This document shows, piece by piece, positions 35,401-49,300 of a DNA stretch of 64,000 nucleotides. Within the stretch, counting starts at the first letter, position 1. Every line of letters starts with the position of its first letter. Position numbers and translations under genes: made by a program. The DNA is taken from contig CAJNYU010000501.1 of the NCBI GenBank assembly GCA_905331475.1, positions 141,081-205,080 of the forward strand. Direction: 5' to 3'. Below the pieces are notes generated by a model. The model saw only the letters and a list, made by a program, of their open reading frames with translations, was not told the origin of the DNA and did not search any database. The DNA comes from Rotaria socialis (taxonomy: Eukaryota > Rotifera > Eurotatoria > Philodinida > Philodinidae).

Positions 35401-38400
35401 CTTAAAAAGATTAATTTATAAGGTAAGATTCAAATCAATTAATGATAATATAGTAATTTTAGAAACACAGATAGTAAATAAGAACAAAACAAAACAAAAC
35501 AAAACACAACACACAGTGCTAAAATCTACTATCACCTGTTTCATATTCTGGCATATAATATAGACGTCCTGCAATAAGTGATTTTTAAATAGAAGCAAAG
35601 CAAAAGAATAAAAAGGATATTTAGGTTTGACGGAAACAAAGATACCAATAAGACAAAGGAAAATGAGGTACCTGCAACAACAGTCGCCAAAAACTGACTG
35701 TAGGTGTGCTTTCCTGTATAGAATAGATTTTCAATATATAATGTACTACAAAAGTTTCGTTTTATTTTTTTATTCTCTGAATTATAAATGATTTTGAAAT
35801 TATATATAAGTATATTTGTGTGTATTCAGTTCTAATTAAGATCAGATGATACTTTTAAAAGTCTTTTTAAAATATTATTGTACATATTAGTCATCTATAT
35901 ATATCGTTCTTTTAAAACAATCTTAGATAACTATCGAATACATAAATATTTCTGGTCAAAATATCTGATCCCAAAGTTTAAACGTTCTATGAAAAATAAA
36001 AATGACTCATCCGATTTAATAATAACTTAGATGCAAGAAGATAATTTACTGGATGGTTATCTAAATAAAATTCCATTCAAAACCTCTATTTAACATTGAA
36101 TATCCTATTTGAAAACTTTTGTAGTACTTTATATGATAGTGTGAAGTCAGTATGGCCATTTAGGAATATCTTACCTCGGCATGGATCATGTCGAACAAGA
36201 AATTCATCAAGTGCTGTCCAACCACCACCAACTCTAACCATAACTGTTGAACGAAGTATACGAACAAGACGAAGACTTTGTGATTCACCAAACTAAAGAT
36301 AAATCATTATTTCAATACAAAAGAATTGTTAGTTTTTTTTTTTTCAAAATAATATTTACTCTGTATCGTCCTTCAGCAACTTGTTGAACGTCATATTTTT
36401 TTGAGCACGTACATAGAGATGCTTGACGATTCACTTCCGTTTTAATTCGATCGATATCGGTTACTTCAGGTCGAATGGTCTATTTAATTAATAAATTAAA
36501 AAACAAATTTGGCTTAAATGTTTTTTCAATAATTGAATTACTTTTTTCGTTTCTTGAAAAGCTTTTTGCAATTCTTTTGTTCGTTCGGTTGTACGTGTAA
36601 GGACTTTTTGCCAACGAGTTTGTGCAGCAATTAAAGAATTTCTTATATAAATTGAGTCATTTTTTGGTGAAACAAACTTTAGATGTGTTGCTAATTTATC
36701 TAGATCAATAAGATGTTCTTTATATGTTTGCAATTGTGCTTGAAATAATTCATGATCATCAATTTGTTTTAATAATGTTTGAATTAATGCAAAACGACGT
36801 TGAACAGGCTTTAAATTATTTAAATAACGTTCAGTTTCGTTTAACCATTCAGTAAATTTTTGTAACGACGAATGAAATAATTCAATCGAATGAGCTAATT
36901 CAATTAGTGCTTGCCCCTTAATTATTGTTCGTTGTTTAACATCAATTAAACGTTCTAAAATAGTAAGTGAAAAATTATTTATAAACAAATATTTCAGTGT
37001 TAAGAAAATCGAGTTTTTCGATATGATAGCAAAACTATAGTTGATGCTGCATCACTATGGTAATGCTTCATCGAATTCGATTTTTTCGTGGGTGACTTCT
37101 ACAGAAGTAGACTGAAGAAGTTCGATAGTAAAACCTCTGTATATTGACTCGAGCATATAGATTTTTACTAGAAAATTTTTGTGGATAGCTCGGCAAGTTG
37201 TATTTGATTATGAAGAAAAAAAGACTGCTTTGCTAAAATTTTGCATTGTTAAAGCCTTACTTTTTAATTCTTCAATTTGTTGATTATTATCATCATCATT
37301 TGAAAATTCTCTATTGATTTCTTCTTCGATAAATTCTAAACGTTCAACAAGTAATGGAAATTTCGTATTTATTGTACTGTCATTCACTTGTTTATCGATT
37401 AAATCTAATTCATTATAAATGTTGTCAATCGTTTTTTGTTTCAATTTCATATTTTCTAATTTATTCTCCAAATAATTATATTTATCCGTTGCTTGCTTGA
37501 GTAATTCTTCCCATCGATTATTTATTGATGAAACTGAAATTTTATCTTCTGAAGAATTGTGTTTTAATTGTTCAATATCATAAGATATTAATTCAATATC
37601 ATTTAGAAGTATACGAAGTTTAGCAATAGAAATTTCAATTGGTTTTATATCATTTAAATTGGCATCCGAAGAACTATTGATAAGTACTGATAATTTTGAT
37701 GAACAATTATCTAATGATCGATTAATATCAGCAACAACATCATCAACACGATTTTGACGAAGAGCAGTTTCATAAATAAGAGTTTTACTAAAAGAAACAA
37801 AAAGTCATGTTCCAATTCATCAGCATAATTATCATCTTAGTTTTACAGAAAACTGAAATGAACTTTGATTGTATTATAAAATTCAAAGCTATCTCTTCTA
37901 TGTGTTTAGATCCTATCAAATCAATGTTGTCGTGAGGCTGCCAGAAATATTTTGAAAGGGATGACGTAACGTTTATTCTCTAATCAATAGCAAATGTAAA
38001 CTTACTGTTCATGAATTTTGTCATTCAAATGTGCCCATTTCGAATCAATATTATCTAATTGTAGTTCAACAATATTGGTTTTTTCTTTTTCTTTTGTATT
38101 ATTTTTATTATCTTCTATTGCTGTTCCATCAGTTTGTTGTTTATGTTGTTCAATATCGGTATAATCTTGTTTTAAATTGATAATATCCAGATATTTACAA
38201 TCTAAATGTTCTTTGAATACTCTAATACGTTCGAATTCATCATTATCTTCAACTGATATTGGAATTGTTGTATCATCGAACCACGTTGATACACGTTCTA
38301 ATTTTGAATTAAATTCAGCAGATTCAATCATAGCTTGTTCTAATTGCTTTTGACATCTACTTAAATTTGTTTCCATACGATTCCATTCTTGTTCTAATTC

Positions 38401-39682
38401 ATTTAAACTATGTTGAACTTCTTCAGCTTCTTCGGGATTATTTGCTACTAATGTTAATAGAATCGAGCCGTGTTGTTCAAGGATTTCTTTAAATTTTGTT
38501 TCATTATTTGAAAAGTCATCTATTACTTGATTAAATTTTTCTCTTTCATGTTCGATATGATCACGTGATGTTGAACGTGGTCGAATTTGTGATAATTGTT
38601 TCGAAATATTATTGAGAAATGATGAAATTTCTCCATGTTCTGACCAAAATGTATTAGCACATGCTTGTGTTAATAGAAGATTTTCCGTACGAATATCATT
38701 AGCTTGTTTCATTATCGACCAATGATCATTTAATTCAGTAAATTTTTCATCAAGAACTAAATTCAAATGAAATATTGATTAATAATAATAATAATACAAT
38801 TTTCTGCTGTGATTAAAGATTTTAGTTCTAAGTAAAATAAGTACAATCTGAAAATGAATTCTATGATTCTTTAAGAAATCGTAATATTTATCTTACGGGC
38901 AAACACTTATGGAGAGAGAGAGAGAAAAGATTAAAACCAGTAATAATGTATCGATATTTTAGTAGATTCATAGCGTACATTTATTTACTAAAAATCAACA
39001 TAAGATCTCAGACTTTGAACGAAAATTTGTTGTTCTTGAATTTTGATTGGAGGTTTCAGCATAGAAGCTACTGTTTAAGAGATTTTTGAATGAAGGCAAA
39101 GCCCGTGCAAAGGATTGTAACAAACAAAGACATGAAAAGTCGATAGCAAGATCTAATCTCAATAGGAACACAGTTATGAAATTCAGAAGCAGAAAACATA
39201 TTCCCAGACGCATGGACCCCATTGAGCTATTCCAATATTCGTAACCAAAATTATTCTCAGTTCAAAAATTAGATTTGAAGGTTTCTGTGAAATCTTTTTG
39301 TCTTTACTAACTTTTTATTGAATCAAGATCTTCAGGAGTTGTCATCATTCGTTTGAGTGTTTCTATATTTGAATGTAGTTGTTCAAGAGCAATTTTACGC
39401 TTTTCCAATTCATTTTGCACAGCAGCATTGTCCAATAATTGTTCACTTAATTTAATTGGTTGTGCAGATATTTGATCGTTTGTTGATGATACCAATAATT
39501 CAGATAATTCATTCATATCTACAACTGTTTCTTCAATATGATGATGAAGTTCATCAACTACTTTATTAATCATTTCTGGTGAAATCTAAATAAACGAGAA
39601 CAATTTTATTCGTTTCATTCTATAGATTTATAGTTTAGTTTTTTACTAATTCATCTTTTTTTACTGTTGACGCTTCTTCCCC

Positions 39683-39715
<33 letters not shown>

Positions 39716-42700
39716 CGGTAATGGTGTAGATTGTTGAATATTTGTAATCTGTTGAAGACGAGCTTTTGTGTTAACAATTAAACTATCATAATTACGATTT
39801 ATTGTTTCCAATAAATGTTCAATTCTATTTTCATTATCATCATTTAGATTGATTGCTGAACTTTGTAATAGAAGTTCACCTTTTTGATTGATTGATTCAA
39901 TTTGTTCATAGTATTTTTCTAGATCATCATGAAAAGCTTTTACTTCGTTATCATTTAATGCTTCCATTTGTAGCTGTTTTTCATTCAGTAAATTTATTAA
40001 ATCATTCGATAATTGATGAAATTCACGCAGATCTTCTTGATGCAATTGAATATAATCAATAGTATCAAGAATATATTCAATATATTCTGACCAGGATTTA
40101 TCTTCAATTAGAAAAAAAAAATATTGAACAAAAAGTAATAGAAAATATATATTTTTTACCGATAGACGATACTTCATTTTGTATGGGTTCAGTATCGATA
40201 TATCGTTGAGCTGTATTGATTAATGTTAATCCACTTGTTTTATATTCATCAATAGTTGAAGACATATGTTTGAATTGATCGGCAATGCTCTGTGATTAAT
40301 ATAGAGAAGTTCATAGAAATATTTATTTTCTTTTATCATATAGATTTTGATTAAAATCTAGTGTTAAAAATTTACGTCAAATGAGAGATAAATCTGATTA
40401 GAAGAGATAAAACATCATGATCTAGCCTATGGTGTGAAATATTGACATAACTTATTCATTTCTATCTAGACAATTTGATTAGAAGCAGTAGTATTCGGAA
40501 TAGTGACAAAATGCTGAATCTGACTGGTTTTTTTGGGTAACTGAAAAATGAATAGATATTGTATAGCAAGGCATTCACACCATAGATTGTAATGATCAAT
40601 CGTAAAATTCATGAGAATTTTAATAATAAAAATAATTTTCATTAAAATAGCTAAAAAACAATGTTATTCGCAATGGAAGAAGTCTACAAAATTAATAAAA
40701 TCAGATTAGTTCATTTCACCTGTTATTTGGAAAAGGAGAAGATATCGAGAACTATAAAATTAAAGTAGGATGAAATATGGAACATTTAATTTAACGCAGA
40801 ATGAATTAATATTTAAGTGCTCAGTTATAAATCCCGTATGAGAATTTTCAAAATTTGATAAGAGAGCTATAATGTGGATATTTGCTATCGGATAGAATAA
40901 TTACTATATGATGTAAGAATGGACATTCAATATAAACCTTTTAATAACAGAATTATTCAGTCATTTATGAATTGAGAGAATTCTTGAATATGTTTAAAAG
41001 CGATGTTGACTTCCAAAAGAACATTTAGATATTTTTTAAATAAAAAATGCTCGATACTGACGAATTGAAAGCTTCAACAATTAGTAAACCCCTTTTGAGC
41101 TCAATTTTCGTATAACAATGGATTAAGAGCTTCAAAACAAGTGTAACGCAAAGGAGAATATCATTCTAGAGTGTGTTAGTGCCAACGACTCAAACGGTTG
41201 ATGGTGATATATTGCTAAATTAAAATACAGTGAGTGACATCACACAGAATGGATGAGGAAAATAAAATACTGCAGAAAATCGATTTGGGGATCACTCGGG
41301 GCATCACCGGAAGTTTTTCTGTAAAATTTTTCTTTTGTTAACTAAATTTGTTTATTATCTAATATTAAGAAATCATAATTCGAATAAAAAATATTACTTT
41401 ATATTTGTTCAACATAAGTTCAATTTGTTGATCATCTAATGGTAATATTGTATTTTCTTCTAAAGTAACTAATTCTTTTGCTTTTTCGATTGCAAGTTTG
41501 GCCTTTTCTTTCGCTGATTGATATTTATTTGTTTGTTGTTCGATTTTTTCTAGTAAATTCATATGTTGAAAAATCTTTTCTTTTATCGATAAATAATTTT
41601 CAATTAATTCATCAGTTTGCCGTTGAACGATTTCAGTTATATTTGAATTATGTTCTGTATTTTTATCTAATTTTAATTGTTCATATAAATGATTGAGATT
41701 CGAAGGGGAATAAAATTCAATTAACTGTTGATTTAATACTCTCATTTGTTCGATAGGCATATTTAAATGTTCAATTAATAATTGTTGACAGGTTAATATT
41801 GTTAATTCATTTGGTTGCTGTTTTAATAGACGTTCTGTCACTAATAACCAATCTTGTAGAGAATTTTTCTTTAATTCATATTCATTTAAGATTTTTTCAC
41901 GTTTGCCAAGAATTAGTTTTAAATCGTTTTCAAATTTTTCATATTGTTTTTTACATTCATTTAAGATTTTTTCATATTGATGAATTTCATCTTGATCTTC
42001 AATGTTATCAGTTTGAATAAGATCTTTCAACAATTGTTCATATAATGTATGATCAATAGCTGATTCATTATTGTTATTTAATAATAATTGTAATGTGGAA
42101 AAGTTAATATCATCATTTTGTTCAATATGTTCACTATAAAGACGTAAACGTTTCGAATAATTATCGATTAAATGTACATGTTCAAGATGAAATTCATTTA
42201 AACGTGTTGATAAACGATTAATACGTTCGTTGTAGTGGTTTGCTTGTTCATCTAATAATTGAAATGATCGATTTATTAATTCAATATTTTTTTTATCATT
42301 TTCATCAAATAATTGTTCGATATTTAATTTTGTATTTATATCAGATTCAAATGAATGACTACGTGCTAATAGTTGAGCATGAAATTGACGAAAATTTATT
42401 ATTTGTTCATCAAGTTTCGTACGTTTTAACGAAAGTGGTTTTGAAAATAAATCACTGGAAGTTTTTGCCTTGTCTGTATAAGATAATAACCAATGATTTA
42501 ATTCATCGATACGTTCTTTCATCGTTTGACGTTCATGATTATCGTGTTCTAATACTTCGAAATTATGCATTAAACCTTGTTGAGCTTCATCGTAATGTTT
42601 CGTATGCGCGTCAAGTAGCGTACAAAGCTAAAGATATTAAAATAGAGATTTTTCTTTATATCATATCCAAGAATATATGTGAAATATTCCTAGGCTTCTA

Positions 42701-45700
42701 CGGGTCTCACAAGAACTCGATTGACAAATTTTCATCGGTGACTCGTCACCGTCGGATTAGTTGAGGAAGAAACTTACATGTTCTCGTATTTGATTTTGTA
42801 TATGATCACTTGTTGACATGATTGGTGATGGTGAAACTGGTTCGTGTGTTGCAAGAATACCTAATTTATCCAACTGTTGTTGAACATTAAGTAAAAGAAC
42901 TTGGAGTTTATTATCATCCTAAATATTGCCATGTTTGATTATCAAAAACAAAAACCTTTCATCAAAATGTTTACTTGTTGTTTATTTTGATTTGAAGTTA
43001 AATTTTGATCGAATTCATTCATTGATTCAATAATTTGTCGATTGAGATCATTAACTTCATTGTATGTTGCCATATAGCGTTCACATTGATCAGATATTTG
43101 TTTGCAACGTTTAAGAAAATCTGTATAATTACTTGATAAAATATCAAAACGTTGTTCGAGTTGTTTGTATATATTTGCTGATTTGCCACCATCAGTATTT
43201 CCAGTTGCTTGTTCAAAATCAAGTATTGTTAAATCAATAGATTGTAAATGTTCTTGAAGCGATTCAAGATCATATTGTAAACTAATTGCTTTCGTTAGAA
43301 TTGTGTGAAATTTTTCATTGTCAACAGTTATTGTTGATAATTGTAATGGTCTTTGAATTTCTTTATTATTTGTTTCAATCCATTCATTTAAACGATCATG
43401 TTCAGTATTGAATTGATTAACTTGATCGATAAATCGTTCGATGATATCACTTAAACCATTATTGATATCTGCGATCTAATGAAGAGAAAAATCATCAGTG
43501 AAGATTAAGAAAAAAAAAGATTCTTTTCGTGTAAAAAATGTTATGACACTTTCTATAAAACAAATCGCTCCTGAATAGTTCAATGACAGTTATCATGATG
43601 GGTATTTACGAGTGAACTTAATTCGCTTACTTCAATTCGTTTTTCTTCAAGATCTTGACTTAATGTAGCAAGTTCAGGATTAACATTATTAGCATGTTCA
43701 ACAATATTATCGATAGCTGTTTTTTCTTTGTCAACATCTCCATGTAATTTCTAAATAAAACAAAGATAACAAGAAAATTTTTGTTTTTCTGTTTTAAATC
43801 TTCTTGTCATACTTTTATTTGCTCAACATTTGTTCGAAGCTCACTAAGATTGTCAGTGAGATAGACATATTGATTTAATTGTTCATGTAAAGAACTTAGA
43901 CGATTCGCAACATCATGCATATCAACAAGAATACGATTGTCATCATTCTAAATGAAATTTTAAAAAAATATTTTTGTTTTTAACCAGAACTAGTTTATTA
44001 ATTTCAACGAAACATGCATAAACACAAGCAGCATTAATTAGTTCATCGAATAAGTTCATCTACTTTTTTTTATCATAATCATCTGAGCAAAATACATATT
44101 TTGTTTGAAAAAATAGAAAACTCGTTTCTATTCAATGTACATACGGTTTAAATAATCTATGCGTTATTTAAATTGTTAGTAGTCTGTTTAGATTATTGTT
44201 TTGTTTTGTAATTAAATTCTTAAAAGCAAAAGAAAAAGATTTCTTACCTCGATTGCTTGTTCTGTATCATCATTTTTTAATGAATTATCACTAATTTCTT
44301 CTTGTTTCTTCTCTAAAACTGTGATCAACGGTGATTCCTTTGTATTGGATAAATTTGAGAAGTCCTCAAGCGCACCACCATTATCATCACTAGTACTTTC
44401 AATTTTCGATGATGATGATGATGATGGTTCATGTGAAACTTGTGCATTTGGTTGAACATAAAATGAAGGTTCTGATTTATGTCCCACAAGCTCATTTGGG
44501 TTTTGTTCATCAGTTTTAGTTAATGTTGGCGATGGCGATGGTTCATGTGAAACTTGTGCATTTGGTTGAGCATAAAATGAAAGTTCCGATTTATGTCCCA
44601 CAAGCTCATTTGGGTTTTGTTCATCGGTTTTAGGTAATGTTGGCGATGATGATGATGACGATTCCTGAAATATGAAAGTGATTATTTAGAATTTTTATAG
44701 AACAATATATATTTATATATATATATGTATATATGCCTCGATATGTGTCAATAAGAGCGATAGATCACTAATATGAAAATTCAGCATGCCACACACTAAG
44801 CGAAATCAATCAGCTAATCACACATACATAAACACACACATAAACTAGCATATGATTTTACGTGCATTGTGATTTTCTTATACATTTATAAACAAATATA
44901 GAGACAAGAAGAATAGAGACTTATACGAAATTGGAATTCTTGGAAATGTTGATGCTTAGATTTTAAATAGAATTCGGTTATGTCTTAAGCTTGCTATCAC
45001 AATATGTTTTGATTATAAAATCTTATCAGCTATAAATCTATTTCAATAGAAAAATAATTCTCTCTTATTTATTGTAGGAAAGTTTCAACTGAGTGTCTGA
45101 GCGAAATGTTCTCGTCATTATCTAGTTAAATGTTAGTCCTGAGTCTCCGACCTGTTTTTACATCCCTCACGAATGTATAAGAAGTGCTAGCGCCTGAATA
45201 GGAACAAATAAAAAAGTATCACACGTATCCAAGGTGAATATCCTATCCCGTTTGGAAAATTTTAATGAATGTCAAACTACGGTTTGACGAAAGGGCGGAA
45301 CAATTTTCAACGTAAAGAACTGAGTTATCTACTGTTGAAAAAAAAATCTGTAGGAAAAAATCATTGCACCCGAGAGAAATTTTAGAAAAACTTCACCGAT
45401 TCCATATCCCCATTGTTCCTACCTGCTGAAACTTAATATTCTAAAAATGGAATATGATATTTTTTCTATGAAATTAAACCAAAAAGAAGAAAAAATATAG
45501 AAAGGAAAGTTGTATTTTTTATTTCTGTCTTTGTTTTTTAAGAGAGTGATGAATATTTTCCTTTTTTTTTTGTTTCTTGATATATGTATATATCTTTCTC
45601 TATCTTCTTGTCTCTTTATGCTTGTTTGCTGTTCTTTCAGTTAACGCATAACGAAGATAAAAAAAACGAGTATACAATTGTAATAAGAGGAAAGAAGGAA

Positions 45701-46276
45701 GAATCAATAAACGAAACATACTAAAAGAAGAAAACAAAAACTTTTCTAGGATACACACATAAACACAAAAAACGAACGAACATGTTAAGCGTGTTGTGTT
45801 CAAATACTAACAGGATGATAATACAAAAAAATAAGTTCTAAACGTTTATACATAAAACGCTAGGCATGAATTTAGAATGACAACAAACACATAATTAACA
45901 AATCAAGAAGTGCGTAAATATTTTCTTATGTTGTTTAGATAAAGTTCATTTTACGAAAATAGAATGTGTTGACGAATGAACAAGTGTTAATAAATAAACG
46001 TAATACGAAAGGGAAAACATAGAAGAAAAAGAATCCATAATCAGATACATCATCTGATCATAGTCATTAAGCAGATGAACCATCAATGCCACCGAACTCA
46101 CCTAGAAAGAGTAAAGAATAATTTTTAGTTTTGTTTTTGTTTTCAATGGAAAAGCAAAGCAAAGAAACAGAAGAAAACCATTCTCATTTCATATCTAAAC
46201 CATCACCATGGATATTAACTCACATGTTTATTGATATTGTGTGTTTTGGTAGTTTTAACCATTCAACATGCATTGA

Positions 46277-46309
<33 letters not shown>

Positions 46310-49300
46310 ATAGGTTTTTTTAAATGTTGTATAAACATATGCGCATAGTTACAATTAATAAATCAAGAGAAAGAAGAAAAACACAAAGAGTTGAATACAA
46401 CGTGCAGCATTATTTTGAGAAAACAAACAAATATACACAAGTGCGTCAGATGAGCAAATTTCTAGCATTGATTTATTTATCTGTTTAATCAAACATAGGT
46501 TATCTTACCTTGGCATTTACTGTTGGTGCAATGGACGAATTTTCTTCTAAAGAAAATAAAAATAAGTGCATAACTACGATTAAAATAATTCAAAAGTATT
46601 GCTGAAAGTACTTGATTTGAGTATAGAAAGTTGATCTTAAAAATCTTATTTTGATTTTCTTATTGAAACAATAACAAATGAATAGAGCAATTGATTCTCT
46701 AAAAACGTGACTTTTTGTAAATGAACTTAAAAATGATATCGTTCTGATGAAAACTGTTGCTAAGAACTGTATAAAATCTTGTTCTTCAATGGAACCAACT
46801 GCTATATGACGATACATTATCTAAAGAAATGTTTTCTTATAGAATTCTAAGTACTGAGAACCAAATTTTAAAGATCTCACTCGCATCTAATCTTTATTCT
46901 AAATAAATAATTATTAAAAATTTTTGAAAGTCAACCATTAGTAAGGAAAATAAAACCACTGCATATGTCGATAGTATTAAATCATATTGTCTTCGATGTT
47001 GCTACAGCTCTTGGACAAAAAAAAAGTAAAAATAAAAATCGAAGACAATATAAACTAATGCAATCGAATATCTATCGTAACAAAGAAATAAAGATCATAT
47101 CATAATTTTATTATTATGATATTAGTTGAAGAATGATCAAATATCACAAAAAAAATAGAGCATCGTGTTTACTATCGCTAAAAAGTCTCTTCAAGTTTTC
47201 TCAACGGAAATCAAGTACTTCCGCTACTACTCTTGGATTGCCTTAAATATTTAATTAAAATTACGTTTTTGTTGAAAACCATTTGATGTCGTACGTCCAC
47301 CTTGTGATTGATTAGATACATTATTAGTTTTATCTTGTGTACGACTGGTTGTTGAACTTGTATAATTTGCACTACTAACAAAACCTTTTGATCCTCTACC
47401 ATATGTATCATCATTGTTATCATCATCATCATCTCCTTTCCATCCAGTTCTCCAATCGTCATCTCGACATGTAAAACGATTAGTATTATTTCTTGACGGA
47501 CTTGAACCAGTACGTCGTCGAATACTTCGTTTACCATCAGCACTTAACGGACTAATAGTTCGATTTTTTGCCGTAATACGACGCCAACCACCGCTACCTT
47601 GTGAATCTTCATCGGCTGACTCTGGTGCACTATTGTAATCAAAATGTAATGAACTTTTAGCTAATGAATGTCGTCGGCGATTTCTTGATGTTATTTTAGC
47701 TGCAACTGTTTCATGATCAGCTTTAATTGGCACAAGTGGTGCACCAACAACAGCTATAATACCATGACGTATAGCTTCACGTATTGAATATGTTGTACGT
47801 GAACGTGGATCATAGACTAAACCTGATTCATGATCAATTATACCACGTTCAATAGCATCTTGTACGGAATATTCACGACTAGTTTTTGGATCGAACAATT
47901 TAATACGATTATTATCAAGTAAATTTTTTCGTACAGCTTTTTCAAATCCAATCGATTCATTTTGTGCTGGAAGAAATATTTCACCAGCATTAACATCAAA
48001 TTGTGAAAATAATTTTCTATGATTATATGCTAAATCTAATGTTGTTATTACTTTATTTGAATAGGAATCAATAACTTGTCCATCATTATCAATTTTAATA
48101 CCATCTAATGCTTCTTTAAGTGTCATATAACGTCCTGTTGATTGATTTTCAATAACAGTACTTTGTCCATCGATCAAACCACGTTGTATAGCTTCTTTTA
48201 GATTTAATTGTTCACCACTATGTGGATGTTTATAAAGGCCAGTTCGAAGATTGAGTAAACCACAACGTATAGCATCTTCAACATTCATACGATGTAATTT
48301 TGGTTCAACTAATCGTGCACGATATAAAGTCATTTTAGCTGCATTTAGTTTACCACCATCACGGCGATTTATTAAACCTAATGAAAATGCATCATAAAGT
48401 GTTATTGGACCTTGTTCACTATCAGCAAATGCAACACCATTTACATGTATATGGCCACGTTCAATAGCTTCCATTAGTGGCATATAATGTTCAGTAGCTG
48501 GATCACGGAATGTACCTGAAACATAATTAAGATGAATTGATAAGTGTTTATCTTTGCACGATTCAAATTTGAAATAAAAACTGAAGTAATACTCTCACGA
48601 GAGAAGTTCATAATGTCTTTTTTCCTACAGCATCTTGAGTGTAAATAGTCTCAAGTACTTCGAATTAGTCGCTATGTGCATTGTGTAGATCTCTAATGAA
48701 TTATACACAATCCGACAAAGAATGCAAGTGTCATGATTTATAACTAATGAGAGTAGATAGTTTAAAACTTATACAAAACAACTATTCTCGATTTCAATAT
48801 ATCTTTAAAATACTTTCTCTCAGTGACCAACTTATAGAGACGTAAACATCGCATATAGTTTTTATGGAATAAATTTCTGTAATTTTCTTTTAAATTTTAT
48901 TCAAAAAATATCTACGACTGAGATTTATTAATAATTAACCTCGGGAAAAAAATCTTATTCATACCTGTTTCAGCTACATAGAATCCAAGTCGAATAGCAT
49001 TTTGCATTGATAAACCTAATGGTTTTCGTTCTACATGTTCACTTATTTCGGCTTGAATTAAATTTCTATTAACAGCTTCTTGAATTGTCATTGTTTCACC
49101 TGTTGAAAAATCAGTAAACGTTTTAGCTTCAGTATCAATCATTTGATTTCTGACAGCAACAGCACCAGATTCCATACGGCCTAAGACATTATTTTGTACA
49201 CCATGAATCTTGTATAATGTAATACGTTTTTCTGTTATTGTATCTGTAATTAATTCTAAATCATATTCTTCGAATTTCTTTTGACTAACAAGTTCAACAT

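Noticed and set aside
39680..39715. GTT repeat resembling a regulatory or CRISPR-like array
   Set aside because: It is a trinucleotide run encoding poly-Thr within a spectraplakin exon; no spacers are present. The similar run near 59,945 encodes poly-Gln.
42240..42764. 174-codon plus-strand open frame
   Set aside because: It lies antisense to the spectraplakin rod exon at 42626-41398, where codon bias removes stops on the other strand. The product has no domain.
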